Positions 37,256-47,403 are shown, numbered from the stretch's first letter. The stretch: 64,000 nucleotides of DNA from CAYFFO01 sp964342485 (GCA_964342485.1 CAYFFO010000003.1:33855-97854), one strand, 5' to 3'. Notes: generated by a model not told the origin, from the sequence alone. Numbers and translations are program-made.

Positions 37256-38284
37256 TTACTCTTCAAAAGGTGGCTGAATATTAGGCCATTCTTGAACAGG
37301 GTCTCTACTATCAAGACCTGCAACTGCTTCTAGTACATCCATCCCATTAAAAAGTACCTGGTATGTTGTCTCCAAAATTGGCATCTCTATATCCAGGTTA
37401 TTAGCAAGATGTAAAGCTGCTTTGGTAGTATCCACTCCCTCTGCTACATGTTTCATGGTTTTCAAGATGCTCTCTAAATTACGACCTTGGGCTAGCTCTA
37501 CTCCTACTTGGTGATTCCTACTAAGTTTACTAGCACAGGTAGCCACAGTATCACCAAAACCAGTCAAGCCTGCAAATGTCAAAGGGTCTGCCCCTGCTGC
37601 TATCCCAAGACGAGCTATTTCTGTCAAACCTCTAGTTATGAGGGTAGCCTTGGCATTATCACCAAGTGATAGTCCGTCACACACTCCGGCACCAATGGCT
37701 AAGATATTTTTGAGCGCACCTCCCAGTTCCATCCCTACTATGTCATTATTAGTATATATTTTGAAATTACGGGAATTAAGTAAAGACTGCACATAAACCG
37801 CACTCTTTTTATCTTTAGAACCTACAACTGTTGAAGCCGGTTTATTTCTTACTATTTCACTTGCTAAATTAGGTCCTGAAAGAACACAAATATGGCTACG
37901 GCAGTCTTCAGGTAATTCCTCGCTCAGTATTTCACTCATACGTTTGCCAGTAGTGATTTCAAGTCCCTTCACCGCACTAACTACAATTGCAGCTTCACTA
38001 ACAGATTTGCTCAACATCTTGGAATTTACCCTCATAGTTTTAGAAGGCACAGCTATAATCACTATATCTGCATTTCCAAAAACTAAATCAGCCGATGCAG
38101 TAATACTTATCCCAGAAGGCAACACTACTCCCGGTAAAAATCGCCTGTTTTCTCCTTCTTTTATGAGAGTATTTGCCTCGAGTGTAGTACGGGCCCATAA
38201 AGTAACTTCCGCCCCAGCTCGATGAGCAACTAATGCTAAGGTAGTCCCCCAACTTGTAGTTCCTAAGATGCCTATTTTAGCCAC
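37256..38284 (-). CDS. gpsA: Glycerol-3-phosphate dehydrogenase [NAD(P)+]
   Basis: 342 residues, normal length. The N-terminal nucleotide motif reads G-T-T-S-W-G-T, a variant of the usual G-x-G-S-W-G-T. S-G-P-N-L-A-S-E, the catalytic Lys in G-A-L-K-N-I and G-L-T-G-F-G-D are all present. It reduces dihydroxyacetone phosphate to glycerol-3-phosphate for phospholipids. The start is GTG at 38284. It follows plsY by 5 bases, so the two steps of phosphatidate synthesis are in one operon with der. Confidence 0.95.
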   Translation of the reverse strand: MAKIGILGTTSWGTTLALVAHRAGAEVTLWARTTLEANTLIKEGENRRFLPGVVLPSGISITASADLVFGNADIVIIAVPSKTMRVNSKMLSKSVSEAAIVVSAVKGLEITTGKRMSEILSEELPEDCRSHICVLSGPNLASEIVRNKPASTVVGSKDKKSAVYVQSLLNSRNFKIYTNNDIVGMELGGALKNILAIGAGVCDGLSLGDNAKATLITRGLTEIARLGIAAGADPLTFAGLTGFGDTVATCASKLSRNHQVGVELAQGRNLESILKTMKHVAEGVDTTKAALHLANNLDIEMPILETTYQVLFNGMDVLEAVAGLDSRDPVQEWPNIQPPFEE

Positions 38285-38289
38285 TTTAA

Positions 38290-38913
38290 TTACTTAAACC
38301 GTTTGAAGTATTCCTGAAAATGTAAACGGCTCTCACTCCGATTGGTTAATCTAGAAATATTATCCCTATGCTTAGATATAACAATTATTCCGCCTACAAT
38401 ACCATACCAAGCATATACGTTTGGTAGGGCGGTAGTAGTTGCTAACAAAATCAAAGTCACACAACCAGCTACAGCACCGAGTATTGAACCAAGAGACATA
38501 TACCCGGAGACCAATGCTATAGGGATTCCTACCAATGTAGCACTTAAGCCAGCTATCCAAGAAAGTGGAAACAAACCACTCCATCCAGTAGCAATTCCCT
38601 TACCTCCTCTAAATCCAGCAAAAATAGGCCAATTATGTCCAATAATGCTAGCTAAACCTGCCATTACCTCAAGTTCTGGTGAATTTGTTACCAACCGAGT
38701 TATCAAGATTGCGAGAATTGATTTGGACATATCTAATATCAACACAGCAAAAGCAGACTTCAATCCTACTGTACGGAGTACATTGGTCATACCTGTATTT
38801 CCACTGCCATAATCCCTTATATCCAATCCCTTTGAAATTTTTCCTAAGAAAATACCAAAAGGGATAGAACCAAGAAGATAACCTAATATGGAAAAAGCAA
38901 GCACATTTACCAT
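38290..38913 (-). CDS. plsY: Glycerol-3-phosphate acyltransferase PlsY
   Basis: 207 residues, an integral membrane protein with about five to seven helices. All three cytoplasmic motifs are present: G-S-I-P-F-G near the N-terminus, G-S-G-N-T-G-M-T-N near 36-44 and G-H-N-W-P-I-F with F-R-G-G-K-G near 92-107. It acylates glycerol-3-phosphate using acyl-phosphate. Its start overlaps the end of der by 7 bases and its product is supplied with substrate by GpsA, encoded next. Confidence 0.95.
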   Translation of the reverse strand: MVNVLAFSILGYLLGSIPFGIFLGKISKGLDIRDYGSGNTGMTNVLRTVGLKSAFAVLILDMSKSILAILITRLVTNSPELEVMAGLASIIGHNWPIFAGFRGGKGIATGWSGLFPLSWIAGLSATLVGIPIALVSGYMSLGSILGAVAGCVTLILLATTTALPNVYAWYGIVGGIIVISKHRDNISRLTNRSESRLHFQEYFKRFK

Positions 38914-40232
38914 TTTCCAACCTTACTCTTAAAGCGCATTCTCAATGGAGCTCCTCCAAATCCATATTCTTCACGGATTACATTTTCCAAATACCGTTTA
39001 TATGAAAAGTGTACCATCGACGAATTATTCACATAGAAAGTAAAACTTGGCGGCTTGACACCATCTTGAGTCACTCCAAATATTTTTAGTTGTTTACGAC
39101 CTGTAGATGGAGGGTGTTCTGAAATCGCATTCAATACTGTTCTACGCAAATCATACCTAGGGAGACTCTGACTCCATCTTTCAAAAACCTGATAAGACGT
39201 CTCTATTAAATTCGATATACCTGATTGTCTCAAAGCAGAAATTAAACAGATTGGAGCATGGGAAATAAACTTGAATCTCCTATAAACTTCGTCGGAGATT
39301 TCTTTTTCAGACAGTTCTAATTCCGATGCTCGATCCCACTTATTTATCGCCAAAACGATACCTTTATGTGCATCTAAAATATAGCTAGCAATGTGAGTAT
39401 CTTGAGAAGTAGAAATTTCAGTAGCATCCATTACCAAAAGTACAATATCAGCGCTATCAATTGCCCTCATTGACCTGAGAGTACTATACTGTTCAATCCC
39501 TTTTTCTATCTTGCCTTTTCTTCTAATACCTGCAGTATCTAAGACTAAGATTTTGCGTGACCCTATTTCAACAAGTGAATCCAGGGTATCACGAGTAGTC
39601 CCTTGAACTTCACTGACAATAGCACGTTCTTCTCCCGTCATAGCATTCATAAGCATGGATTTACCGACGTTTGTACGTCCGACAATAGCGAGCCTGAAAT
39701 CAGCATCTACATCAGACTTATCTTGTTTTTCAGGAAGAAATCTAAAAACAGTAGCCAGGAGTTCATCAAGACCTCGATTATGGTACGCACTGATAGACAC
39801 CGGGTCTCCCAGGCCAAGAGTATAGAATTCTGCCACTTCAGATTCTCGAACATCATTATCCACTTTATTTACTGCAAGTATCACACTTTTACCTGACATT
39901 CTTAATTCTTGTGCAACATCTTTATCTTGTGGAGTAATACCTGTAGTGATATCTACTACCATGATAATCACATCTGCACTTTCAATAGCGATGTGAATTT
40001 GATTTCTAGTCTTAACCCATAGTTCTGTCTCAGGAAAGTCGTCTAGACCACCTGTATCAACTAAATTTACTGATCTGTTTCCCAGTTCAATTTGAGTATT
40101 TATTCGATCACGAGTGGTACCAGAAATATCTGAAACAATTGAAAGACGTAATCCAGCAAGCCTGTTAAATAATGTAGACTTACCTACATTTGGTCTGCCA
40201 ACGATTGCCACAAGACTATTATCTGGGTTCAT
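38907..40232 (-). CDS. der: Ribosome biogenesis GTPase Der (EngA)
   Basis: 441 residues with two tandem G domains, the hallmark of Der: G-R-P-N-V-G-K-S at 12-19 and G-R-T-N-V-G-K-S at 185-192, each with a D-T-G-G or D-T-A-G switch and an N-K-x-D motif. The C-terminal KH-like domain ends G-F-G-G-A-P-L-R-M. It acts in assembly of the large ribosomal subunit. It heads the der-plsY-gpsA operon. Confidence 0.96.
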   Translation of the reverse strand: MNPDNSLVAIVGRPNVGKSTLFNRLAGLRLSIVSDISGTTRDRINTQIELGNRSVNLVDTGGLDDFPETELWVKTRNQIHIAIESADVIIMVVDITTGITPQDKDVAQELRMSGKSVILAVNKVDNDVRESEVAEFYTLGLGDPVSISAYHNRGLDELLATVFRFLPEKQDKSDVDADFRLAIVGRTNVGKSMLMNAMTGEERAIVSEVQGTTRDTLDSLVEIGSRKILVLDTAGIRRKGKIEKGIEQYSTLRSMRAIDSADIVLLVMDATEISTSQDTHIASYILDAHKGIVLAINKWDRASELELSEKEISDEVYRRFKFISHAPICLISALRQSGISNLIETSYQVFERWSQSLPRYDLRRTVLNAISEHPPSTGRKQLKIFGVTQDGVKPPSFTFYVNNSSMVHFSYKRYLENVIREEYGFGGAPLRMRFKSKVGKW

Positions 40233-40316
40233 CCTCGATCACCTAAATCCTTTGAATCAACTACATTCTTGTTCGTATTTAATATTAGTATTCTCGATAA
40301 ATAATGGGCTGTATTA

Positions 40317-41231
40317 TCAATCAGTGAATAATCCCATCATGATTGCAGCCTGTGCATGTAAACGATTCTCTGCCTGATCAAAAACAACGGATTGAGGGTG
40401 ATCGAGCATACCAACCGTAATCTCTTGTCCCTCATGGGCAGGCATGTCATGCATAAATATTGCATCCGGCTTGGCTAATCCCAACAAATCCGGACTTACC
40501 TGATATTTTTCAAATGCTTTAATTCTCTTTGACGACTCATCATCCTGGCCCATACTAACCCAAACATCTGTGTATACTACATCAGCACCAAATACCGCTT
40601 TCTCTGGCAATCTTATCTGCCGGTTTTCACTATCCTCTAATTGAGATCTAAGCTCTACCTCTGTCCATATCGAAGGTTCTATTTGATAGCCTTCAGGGAC
40701 AGCTATAACAAATTCAATACCAACAGATGCACATGCAAGAGCCAGACTATTAGCTACATTATTTCCATCACCAATATATGCTAATTTCTGATTGTTAAAG
40801 GTACTTCTGTGTTCATAAATAGTTAATAAATCAGCCATAGCCTGACAAGGATGTTCCACATCAGATAGGGCATTTATCACAGGTACAGATGTATTATTTG
40901 CCAAAGTCATTAGATTTTCATGTGAAAACACCCTGGCAATTATGCCATCAACCCATCTGTCTAAAACACGAGCCACATCTTTGACCGGTTCTCTGGTACC
41001 TAGTCCTATCTCTGAACCTCCCAAATAAAAACAATCTCCTCCCAATTTCCGGATTCCGACTTCAAAACTAACTCTGGTTCTCAAAGAAGGTTTTTCAAAT
41101 AAAAGAGCTATGACCTTACCCTCAAGTGGACGTGGATAACTACTAGTTTTAATCTCTGTTGATTGGATTACAAGATTCTGTACATCTGTAGGTGTGAGAT
41201 CTGATATAGATAATAAATCTTTACCTTTCAT
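40317..41231 (-). CDS. argF: Ornithine carbamoyltransferase
   Basis: 304 residues from the ATG at 41231 (GGAG 10 nt upstream; an in-frame TTG at 41252 is less likely). The carbamoyl-phosphate motif is S-L-R-T-R (49-53) in F-E-K-P, the H-P-C-Q motif is at 127-130 and the S-M-G ornithine loop is present. The usual H-C-L-P-A-H-R-G reads H-D-M-P-A-H-E-G, so the ornithine-contacting Cys is Asp262. The rest (A-E-N-R-L-H-A-Q) is standard. It makes citrulline in arginine synthesis. Another carbamoyltransferase is a minor alternative because of the Asp. Confidence 0.88.
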   Translation of the reverse strand: MKGKDLLSISDLTPTDVQNLVIQSTEIKTSSYPRPLEGKVIALLFEKPSLRTRVSFEVGIRKLGGDCFYLGGSEIGLGTREPVKDVARVLDRWVDGIIARVFSHENLMTLANNTSVPVINALSDVEHPCQAMADLLTIYEHRSTFNNQKLAYIGDGNNVANSLALACASVGIEFVIAVPEGYQIEPSIWTEVELRSQLEDSENRQIRLPEKAVFGADVVYTDVWVSMGQDDESSKRIKAFEKYQVSPDLLGLAKPDAIFMHDMPAHEGQEITVGMLDHPQSVVFDQAENRLHAQAAIMMGLFTD

Positions 41232-41311
41232 TGTATTGTTTCTCCATTCCAAAACTTAGTATGACCTACTTATATTCTATACGAATAGCGAAGAAGTCCT
41301 TGTAATATAAG

Positions 41312-44300
41312 TCATGTAATTCTCATGAGTTGCCAAACTTTCAAATTCATAAGCTTAATTGTAAACACCAAAGTGATCAAGAAAAGAACAACTACAAATG
41401 CAACAAAACCGAACCACACAATATTCCAATCTGTAACCATTATAAAGGGAGGAATAGCTTGCTGCCCTGTCTCAGTAAATGAAACCGAACCTACAATAAA
41501 ATTGCTCATGGCGGTACCAATCAATATACCGGTAATCAATCCTATCAACAAAATGACAAAATATTCAAAGATAAACATCCAAATAACATGGACCCACTCC
41601 AAACCTAGAGATTTAATTACAGCGATTTCATCAGCAATTTTAGAATAAAAGGTAAGCCCGTACACAACAACTCCAATTGAAATAGAAAAAATCGCCATCC
41701 CTATGACAATTAAAGTCATCGAATTCCAACCAGGAGTGGTTAATGGATCAAATTCAATTTCTCTAAGTAAAGAATCTCGATGATATACTTTCCCGGAATA
41801 TCTAAATATTGATTCGATAGCATTTTTTACGACTGTTCCAGCATTAGGCGTTTCCGACATAAACAATTCATTGGGTGAGGTTCTAGGTAAATGGCTTACA
41901 ATATTAAGATGTCCTAGAATACTTTCTAAATCTGCAATAATGAAACTTGCCCCTAGAGCATCCATCGTTGGAAAATAATCTATAACATCACGTATTACTA
42001 CCGGAAGCAATCTACCAGAAAGCTCAATGACTAAGACATCGCCGACCGTATTTAACGTATTTTGTGCAAAAACCGAACTTACGATTACTGGAAGTGGACC
42101 AGCAGTAGTACTTTGATAAAAACCTCGAATTCCAAAATAGCTTTCCTTGCCAAAAGTGAAAACTCCAGAACGTTTTCCTGAATACGATTCTCGACCAGTA
42201 GTAGTAATCCTTTCTACTGATAATGGAGATGAGATAATAGGAAACCATCGTCTTTGGCCTTCAAAATCTTCTAGAACCGAAATTTGACTGGATCCTTGTC
42301 GCCCTACGTGTATAGCATCAATCAAGATTTGTCCTGGTGTCTGGGATGTTCCTAGTCCAGATTCGGAAATTTGAATTGATATCAGATGTGAATTGTTTTG
42401 AAAAAAGTTAGGTAATTCGCCAGACAGAAGGGTCCATTGATCTTCAGTTGGAGCACCCAAAAATACAGTTTGTAGAGACCCATATTCATTTTGGATAACA
42501 GCGTAAACAACTAAACCAGGTATCGTTTCAGAAGATTTTACCCATAATCCTATACTATCGGATCTATCTGGGATCTTAATTCTCTCAATATTATCGTGAA
42601 ACCGCAGTGCCGACATCAAAGTACTAAAATCTAGATTAGAAAAATCATCCCTATACCAAGACATACTTGCAAATCCAATAGATTCAACTGCCAACAATTC
42701 CATTGGAGTTTTACCTGAATTACCTTGCTTCCTCAAGGCTAGCGACACTTCAGTTACACCTGGTATATCACTGTACCCTTTTTTTATGGAATCTAAACTA
42801 TTTGGAGCAAAAAGTGGAGCATCTGAAACTCTGACAGCCGTTCCTACACTATATTTAATCCTGTCTTTCTGATTTGTCTCCAATGTTAAGCCAACTGTTG
42901 CAGCCAAAACATATACACCTGACAATAAAACTAAAATAAAAATTAAGCCACTATACTGCATTGGATTTCTAGAAATTCGTAAAAATCCCATTGTCAACCA
43001 AACAGGAGAATTTTTTATCAATTTAGGAACCAAAAGACCGAAAATTTCAGCAGGTACCAAAGCAATCAGACCTGCTATAGATAAATTAGACCATGCAGAA
43101 TGAATTGGAAGTAAGGTGGTAAACAAATAAATTAAAGCTACCTCAATTACAAAACCAATAATTAAATAGAACCAATTATTTGTAAACCTCTTCAATAAGT
43201 AGATGATCCCAACAAGCAACAAAACTAAAGACGGCTTCAATGGGTCTATTTCAATATCAAATAACCAATCTAAATTTACAATTGTTCCTGCAATTCCAAT
43301 TACAATAAAAGTAAATAGATTTAGCAACAGCTTGGATTCGCCAGTTAAAAACTTGAAGATTAAAGGAAAAACTCTATTTACAAAAAACACACTGGATACC
43401 AACAAGAAAACGGGTGTTAGCATAAGAACTAAATCCATTTTGATTCCATCAAATAGGCCACTCGATATCATATGACCACTGGTTCTAAGTTCCCAAAAAA
43501 CCACTGCTGACAAAGCTATAAAAGCGAGATCAAGATTATATTGCTGATACCAAGGCCTTCCAAATGGTCGACTAAGATTAAATTTGTGATCTAAAATTGA
43601 ATGATTGGAACTTGCAAAACCAGATACACTGATAGTGAATAAAGCGATAAAACCTGAGATTGCTACCAGCAAGAAAATTTTTCCACTCAATTTGGGATCT
43701 AGATATACAGTTTCACCCACTACCGATAAGTACGGTAAATTACCCATCAGTATCACACCATAAAACGCCACAGCTGGAGCTACTATCATAGCCAGCAGGA
43801 TCAATATAAAAGGCTCAGCTACCATTATTAAAAACGTAAGCTTTGCTCCGAAACCGTTTGCTAGTAATATGCCTGCATCGGCGCGGCGTCTCTTGGTTAT
43901 ATATGTGGAAAGAATTGCTATAAATATGAATAAAACTCCAACCATAGTCATCATTAACATGAATAGTGGAGTTCTTGAAAAAACCAACTTCTTTTGAAAT
44001 CTATTGATCAAAACATTTATAAACGCAGCGACTTCAGTACCAGGATTCATTCGAGCAAGACTTGTTTCAAAAGACTTCATTCTGCTTTGAATTTGAGACA
44101 GGCTCCAATCCTTTAAGTCATTCTTATCAAAAACAATTATCCAAATAGAATCAATCAAGGCAGTAGGGTAAGCATTGCCTAAGCCATTTATCAGTGCGGC
44201 TTGGGTAACAAATACAGGGATGGCAGGATAAGAATTCACATTAGGGTCTTGACCTGTAGAAACATCCAAATTAAAAGGTGTTGGATCTAAAAACAAACTA

Positions 44301-44956
44301 GGATGCGGATCCCAATAACTTTCATCACTATCGGTAGGTGTAACAATACCCACAACCTGAGCTGTCACCCGTATAGGATGATTGGGCTCAATCATGGTGA
44401 CAATAACATCACCTACATTTAAGCTAAAGCTATTGGCTGTATTTTCACTAACAATCGCTTCAAGTACCACACCTTTAGGAGTATTATTTACCTGATCGGT
44501 TGCCATTCTGCCTTTTTGAAAAGATACATGCTCAGATATTTCTGATAAAGATCTATAGTCAACTGTGAAAGAATCATCATTGATACTTCCTCCGAAACTG
44601 TTTGGGCTTCTCGGAAGAAATGCCATGTAGCTATCTGCTAAAAGGTATCTTTGTCGTTTCTCATATATTTCTGAGAGATTTTCATTTATAGCTTTATCAA
44701 GAAACTGTTCCGTACCAATTAATCTCTTCTGAGTCAATGGGATATTAAAAGAAAAAACATTTATATTTGAACGAGGTCGTTCAACATTTTCAATAACAAG
44801 GCGCAGACCTAGGTTTTCCAGTGCTCCTATATACATTGGTGCCATAGCTGCCAAAGTTATAGAGAAAACCAAGGATATAAACAGTCCGAAGGTTAAATAC
44901 CAGTCTTTCTGTATACGCTTTGCAATTAACTCTCTGACTACAGTGAATTTACTCAT
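41312..44956 (-). CDS. Giant FtsX/MacB-like permease (paralogue C)
   Basis: 1214 residues, the complete version of paralogue B's architecture: TM1, a MacB-like extracellular domain, three helices with an I-T-K-R-R-R-A-D loop, extra central helices (about 500-650), the shared S-R-N-P-M-Q-Y motif, a second extracellular part with a jelly-roll-like insert ending G-Q-I-L-I-D-A-I-H, the L-E-D-F-E-G segment also found in B, and three C-terminal helices. ATG start. No ABC ATPase gene is next to it; argF follows 60 bases downstream. The substrate is unknown. Confidence 0.85.
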   Translation of the reverse strand: MSKFTVVRELIAKRIQKDWYLTFGLFISLVFSITLAAMAPMYIGALENLGLRLVIENVERPRSNINVFSFNIPLTQKRLIGTEQFLDKAINENLSEIYEKRQRYLLADSYMAFLPRSPNSFGGSINDDSFTVDYRSLSEISEHVSFQKGRMATDQVNNTPKGVVLEAIVSENTANSFSLNVGDVIVTMIEPNHPIRVTAQVVGIVTPTDSDESYWDPHPSLFLDPTPFNLDVSTGQDPNVNSYPAIPVFVTQAALINGLGNAYPTALIDSIWIIVFDKNDLKDWSLSQIQSRMKSFETSLARMNPGTEVAAFINVLINRFQKKLVFSRTPLFMLMMTMVGVLFIFIAILSTYITKRRRADAGILLANGFGAKLTFLIMVAEPFILILLAMIVAPAVAFYGVILMGNLPYLSVVGETVYLDPKLSGKIFLLVAISGFIALFTISVSGFASSNHSILDHKFNLSRPFGRPWYQQYNLDLAFIALSAVVFWELRTSGHMISSGLFDGIKMDLVLMLTPVFLLVSSVFFVNRVFPLIFKFLTGESKLLLNLFTFIVIGIAGTIVNLDWLFDIEIDPLKPSLVLLLVGIIYLLKRFTNNWFYLIIGFVIEVALIYLFTTLLPIHSAWSNLSIAGLIALVPAEIFGLLVPKLIKNSPVWLTMGFLRISRNPMQYSGLIFILVLLSGVYVLAATVGLTLETNQKDRIKYSVGTAVRVSDAPLFAPNSLDSIKKGYSDIPGVTEVSLALRKQGNSGKTPMELLAVESIGFASMSWYRDDFSNLDFSTLMSALRFHDNIERIKIPDRSDSIGLWVKSSETIPGLVVYAVIQNEYGSLQTVFLGAPTEDQWTLLSGELPNFFQNNSHLISIQISESGLGTSQTPGQILIDAIHVGRQGSSQISVLEDFEGQRRWFPIISSPLSVERITTTGRESYSGKRSGVFTFGKESYFGIRGFYQSTTAGPLPVIVSSVFAQNTLNTVGDVLVIELSGRLLPVVIRDVIDYFPTMDALGASFIIADLESILGHLNIVSHLPRTSPNELFMSETPNAGTVVKNAIESIFRYSGKVYHRDSLLREIEFDPLTTPGWNSMTLIVIGMAIFSISIGVVVYGLTFYSKIADEIAVIKSLGLEWVHVIWMFIFEYFVILLIGLITGILIGTAMSNFIVGSVSFTETGQQAIPPFIMVTDWNIVWFGFVAFVVVLFLITLVFTIKLMNLKVWQLMRIT

Positions 44957-45057
44957 AAATAGCTAACCCAAGGTTATAGATCCCAAATTGACACTTTTCA
45001 GCGAATCAACTATATACTTTTAAAAATCCTATTAATCTAGGATCATTGTACAAGCTT

Positions 45058-47403
45058 CTACTGTCTCATTATTGGGGAAAGTATCAATTTGTGAACAGTT
45101 GAGCTTCTTATAGTCTCTTCTTTCCATGCTATCCCGATTCCTTTACCGTTAAGCCATAATGGCAGTAAATCATCATAATGTGATGATAAAGGATTACCTG
45201 ATTGACCACCTGGGAGTGAAAATATCGAGTTTTCCCATTCCCCGACGTCTATCACCATCCGCATCGATGGAATTGCAAGTGGTCCTTTTGAAAGATCATC
45301 AAGAGCTGGAGCTGCCTGAAATACTGTATTTGCGTCTCCGCCTATTCTCAAAGGGCCTCTATTAAAAATCGAACTCAACAGGGTAATTTCACCTAGAACA
45401 TGCTTTAATTTTAAATCTCTTACATTACCCCAGAGCCAATTTGCAGGTATAGCTCCATAAGATTTTCTCAAACTTTTAATTGTGTTTGTCAAAGCGATCT
45501 GTATAATACGTTGCCACCCCGAATCAAACCATCCATCAGGCTGTTCATTTAAAAGCTTTACCAAATGACCGACCCTTCGGGCTACCAAGAGCGTGTACGG
45601 TTTAATTGGACTAACCCCCTTTCCCAGAGCCCACTCAAAGGAATTTGGGGCCTTGGCCAGTGCTATCATCTCTATTAATTCAATCAAAAAATACTCGAAG
45701 ACTGTAGCTGACACTGAATTTGCACTTAAAATACCGTCCCAGTCCTGTAATATTTCCAAAGCTTGATCTATTTCAGGGTTAATAATAGGGGTGCTCAAAA
45801 CAACATCTCTTATCTCAAACCACGGCATTGATTTAAGATCTAATTGTAAGTTAGCAACATCATCTAATTCCCAGTCATCCTTTTCGATTAATTTTTCACC
45901 TATTCTTGAAACCCTGTAATCGTCAAGCCAATCTATCCCAAGATACAAATCTTCACAGTGCTTATACAAATTATCGTTTGCTGTAGCAATGAAGTTTACT
46001 GATGGATTCAATTTGTGTGGCAGGTCATCGTCACTAACATGTTCCTCTTCCCAACCTATATCTTTAACCCACCCAGGTTGAGGTATAGTCCCCCACATAT
46101 TTTTCCGCCTAGGTACGGTTCCAACAAGCTGCCACCCTATTGAATTATCTTTGTCTGCATAAACCATACTAAGTGAGGATAATGGCCAGTCTTGGCATGC
46201 ATTTCGAAAATCTTGGAAAGACCCTGCCTTATGTATATTAATAAGCCCGTCAACTGGCAAAATATCTAGCCAAATTGCTCGCATAGACAAAGCTGATACT
46301 GTCCCATCTTTTCTTTTGTTAAAACTTCCAATTACAGGACCTCTGGGGGTTATAATCACGTTCTCTAAAACATCTTGTGCTCCTTTCACATGGATAATTT
46401 CTTCTCTTTTTTCGTACGGAATAAAATCATCACCCTGTCGAAAAGTTCCATCTTCTATATCTAGTATTTCTAAGAACAAATCTGTTGTATCCACAAGTCC
46501 TGCGGTGACACCCCAAGCGGATCTACCATTATGTCCTGCAGGAAAAGCAGGGCCTCCTATAAAACTAGCCCCTGCCACCGACCATTCAGGAGTTCTAATA
46601 TTGGCAAAATACCACTGCGAAGGAAGAGTAGGTTTAAGATGTGGGTCATTCGATAATAACGGCCTACCTGAGACTGTCTTATGTCCTGAAATTACCCAAT
46701 TATTTGATCCTCCTGAAGATCCAACTAGTTCATGAAAGCTTGATAAATCATCTAGTAAAGGGTCAATATTAATTATCTCTGTTAAATCATTGGCGATCTT
46801 ACCCAATTTAGGAAATGAATGTGATGGGTCAAGGTCAATCACTGATTTAGAACCGTCGGCCTGAATAATACGATATCTAGCTAACTCAGTATCCCAATTT
46901 GATGAAAGAATAAATGCATGAAGCTTAGCTATTGCTAAAACATCTATAGCTGTACAAACAGATGGGGCTTTTCTAAGTAGGACAAATTCATGCGGCATTC
47001 GATCAATACCCAGCTTTGATCCTTCAGTTATCCCCAAAGAAAAGGCTTGAATTATATCCTTAATAGACGAATCTAAAACATTAATTTGCGATGTAGCATT
47101 ATCAACAAATCCAATTTGTCTTGATAAGCGATCTATACCTATAGCTCGTTGTCCCAAAACTTCGCTTAGGGTACCACGCACGGCTCGCATCATTATCTCT
47201 AATTGAAATGTTCTGTCTTGAGCTTGGCAAAATCCTAAACCATACCAAGCATCTAGATCATTCTCTGCTTGAATATAAGGTACTCCATATTTATCACGTC
47301 GAATTTTTACTTTTGAACTTATGCCATCTGTTTCTATGAAGCCAGAAACCTTGGGCAAGCGTGATCCTAATAAAAGTCGCAGAAGCCAAGAAGAAAACTC
47401 CAT
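45058..47403 (-). CDS. Penicillin acylase family protein (complete paralogue)
   Basis: 781 residues from the ATG at 47403, which has AGGA 7 nt upstream and lies just after the lipB stop; a TTG two codons earlier is less likely. The nucleophile is Ser233 in G-G-S-N-N-W, the start of the beta chain. S-N-D-P-H, the oxyanion-region G-G-P-A-F-P and G-H-N-G-R follow. The C-terminal P-G-G-Q-S-G-N-P and S-H-Y-D-D motifs are complete, unlike in the paralogue cut by gap 1. No clear signal peptide is seen. It lies 3 bases after lipB, so it may be the last gene of that operon. The substrate is unknown. Confidence 0.92.
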   Translation of the reverse strand: MEFSSWLLRLLLGSRLPKVSGFIETDGISSKVKIRRDKYGVPYIQAENDLDAWYGLGFCQAQDRTFQLEIMMRAVRGTLSEVLGQRAIGIDRLSRQIGFVDNATSQINVLDSSIKDIIQAFSLGITEGSKLGIDRMPHEFVLLRKAPSVCTAIDVLAIAKLHAFILSSNWDTELARYRIIQADGSKSVIDLDPSHSFPKLGKIANDLTEIINIDPLLDDLSSFHELVGSSGGSNNWVISGHKTVSGRPLLSNDPHLKPTLPSQWYFANIRTPEWSVAGASFIGGPAFPAGHNGRSAWGVTAGLVDTTDLFLEILDIEDGTFRQGDDFIPYEKREEIIHVKGAQDVLENVIITPRGPVIGSFNKRKDGTVSALSMRAIWLDILPVDGLINIHKAGSFQDFRNACQDWPLSSLSMVYADKDNSIGWQLVGTVPRRKNMWGTIPQPGWVKDIGWEEEHVSDDDLPHKLNPSVNFIATANDNLYKHCEDLYLGIDWLDDYRVSRIGEKLIEKDDWELDDVANLQLDLKSMPWFEIRDVVLSTPIINPEIDQALEILQDWDGILSANSVSATVFEYFLIELIEMIALAKAPNSFEWALGKGVSPIKPYTLLVARRVGHLVKLLNEQPDGWFDSGWQRIIQIALTNTIKSLRKSYGAIPANWLWGNVRDLKLKHVLGEITLLSSIFNRGPLRIGGDANTVFQAAPALDDLSKGPLAIPSMRMVIDVGEWENSIFSLPGGQSGNPLSSHYDDLLPLWLNGKGIGIAWKEETIRSSTVHKLILSPIMRQ

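Noticed and set aside
38342..38812. 156-codon plus-strand frame
   Set aside because: It is antisense to plsY, whose three catalytic motifs are intact; the product shows no recognisable family pattern.
46316..46735. 139-codon plus-strand frame
   Set aside because: It is antisense to the nucleophile region of the second penicillin acylase; no independent support.
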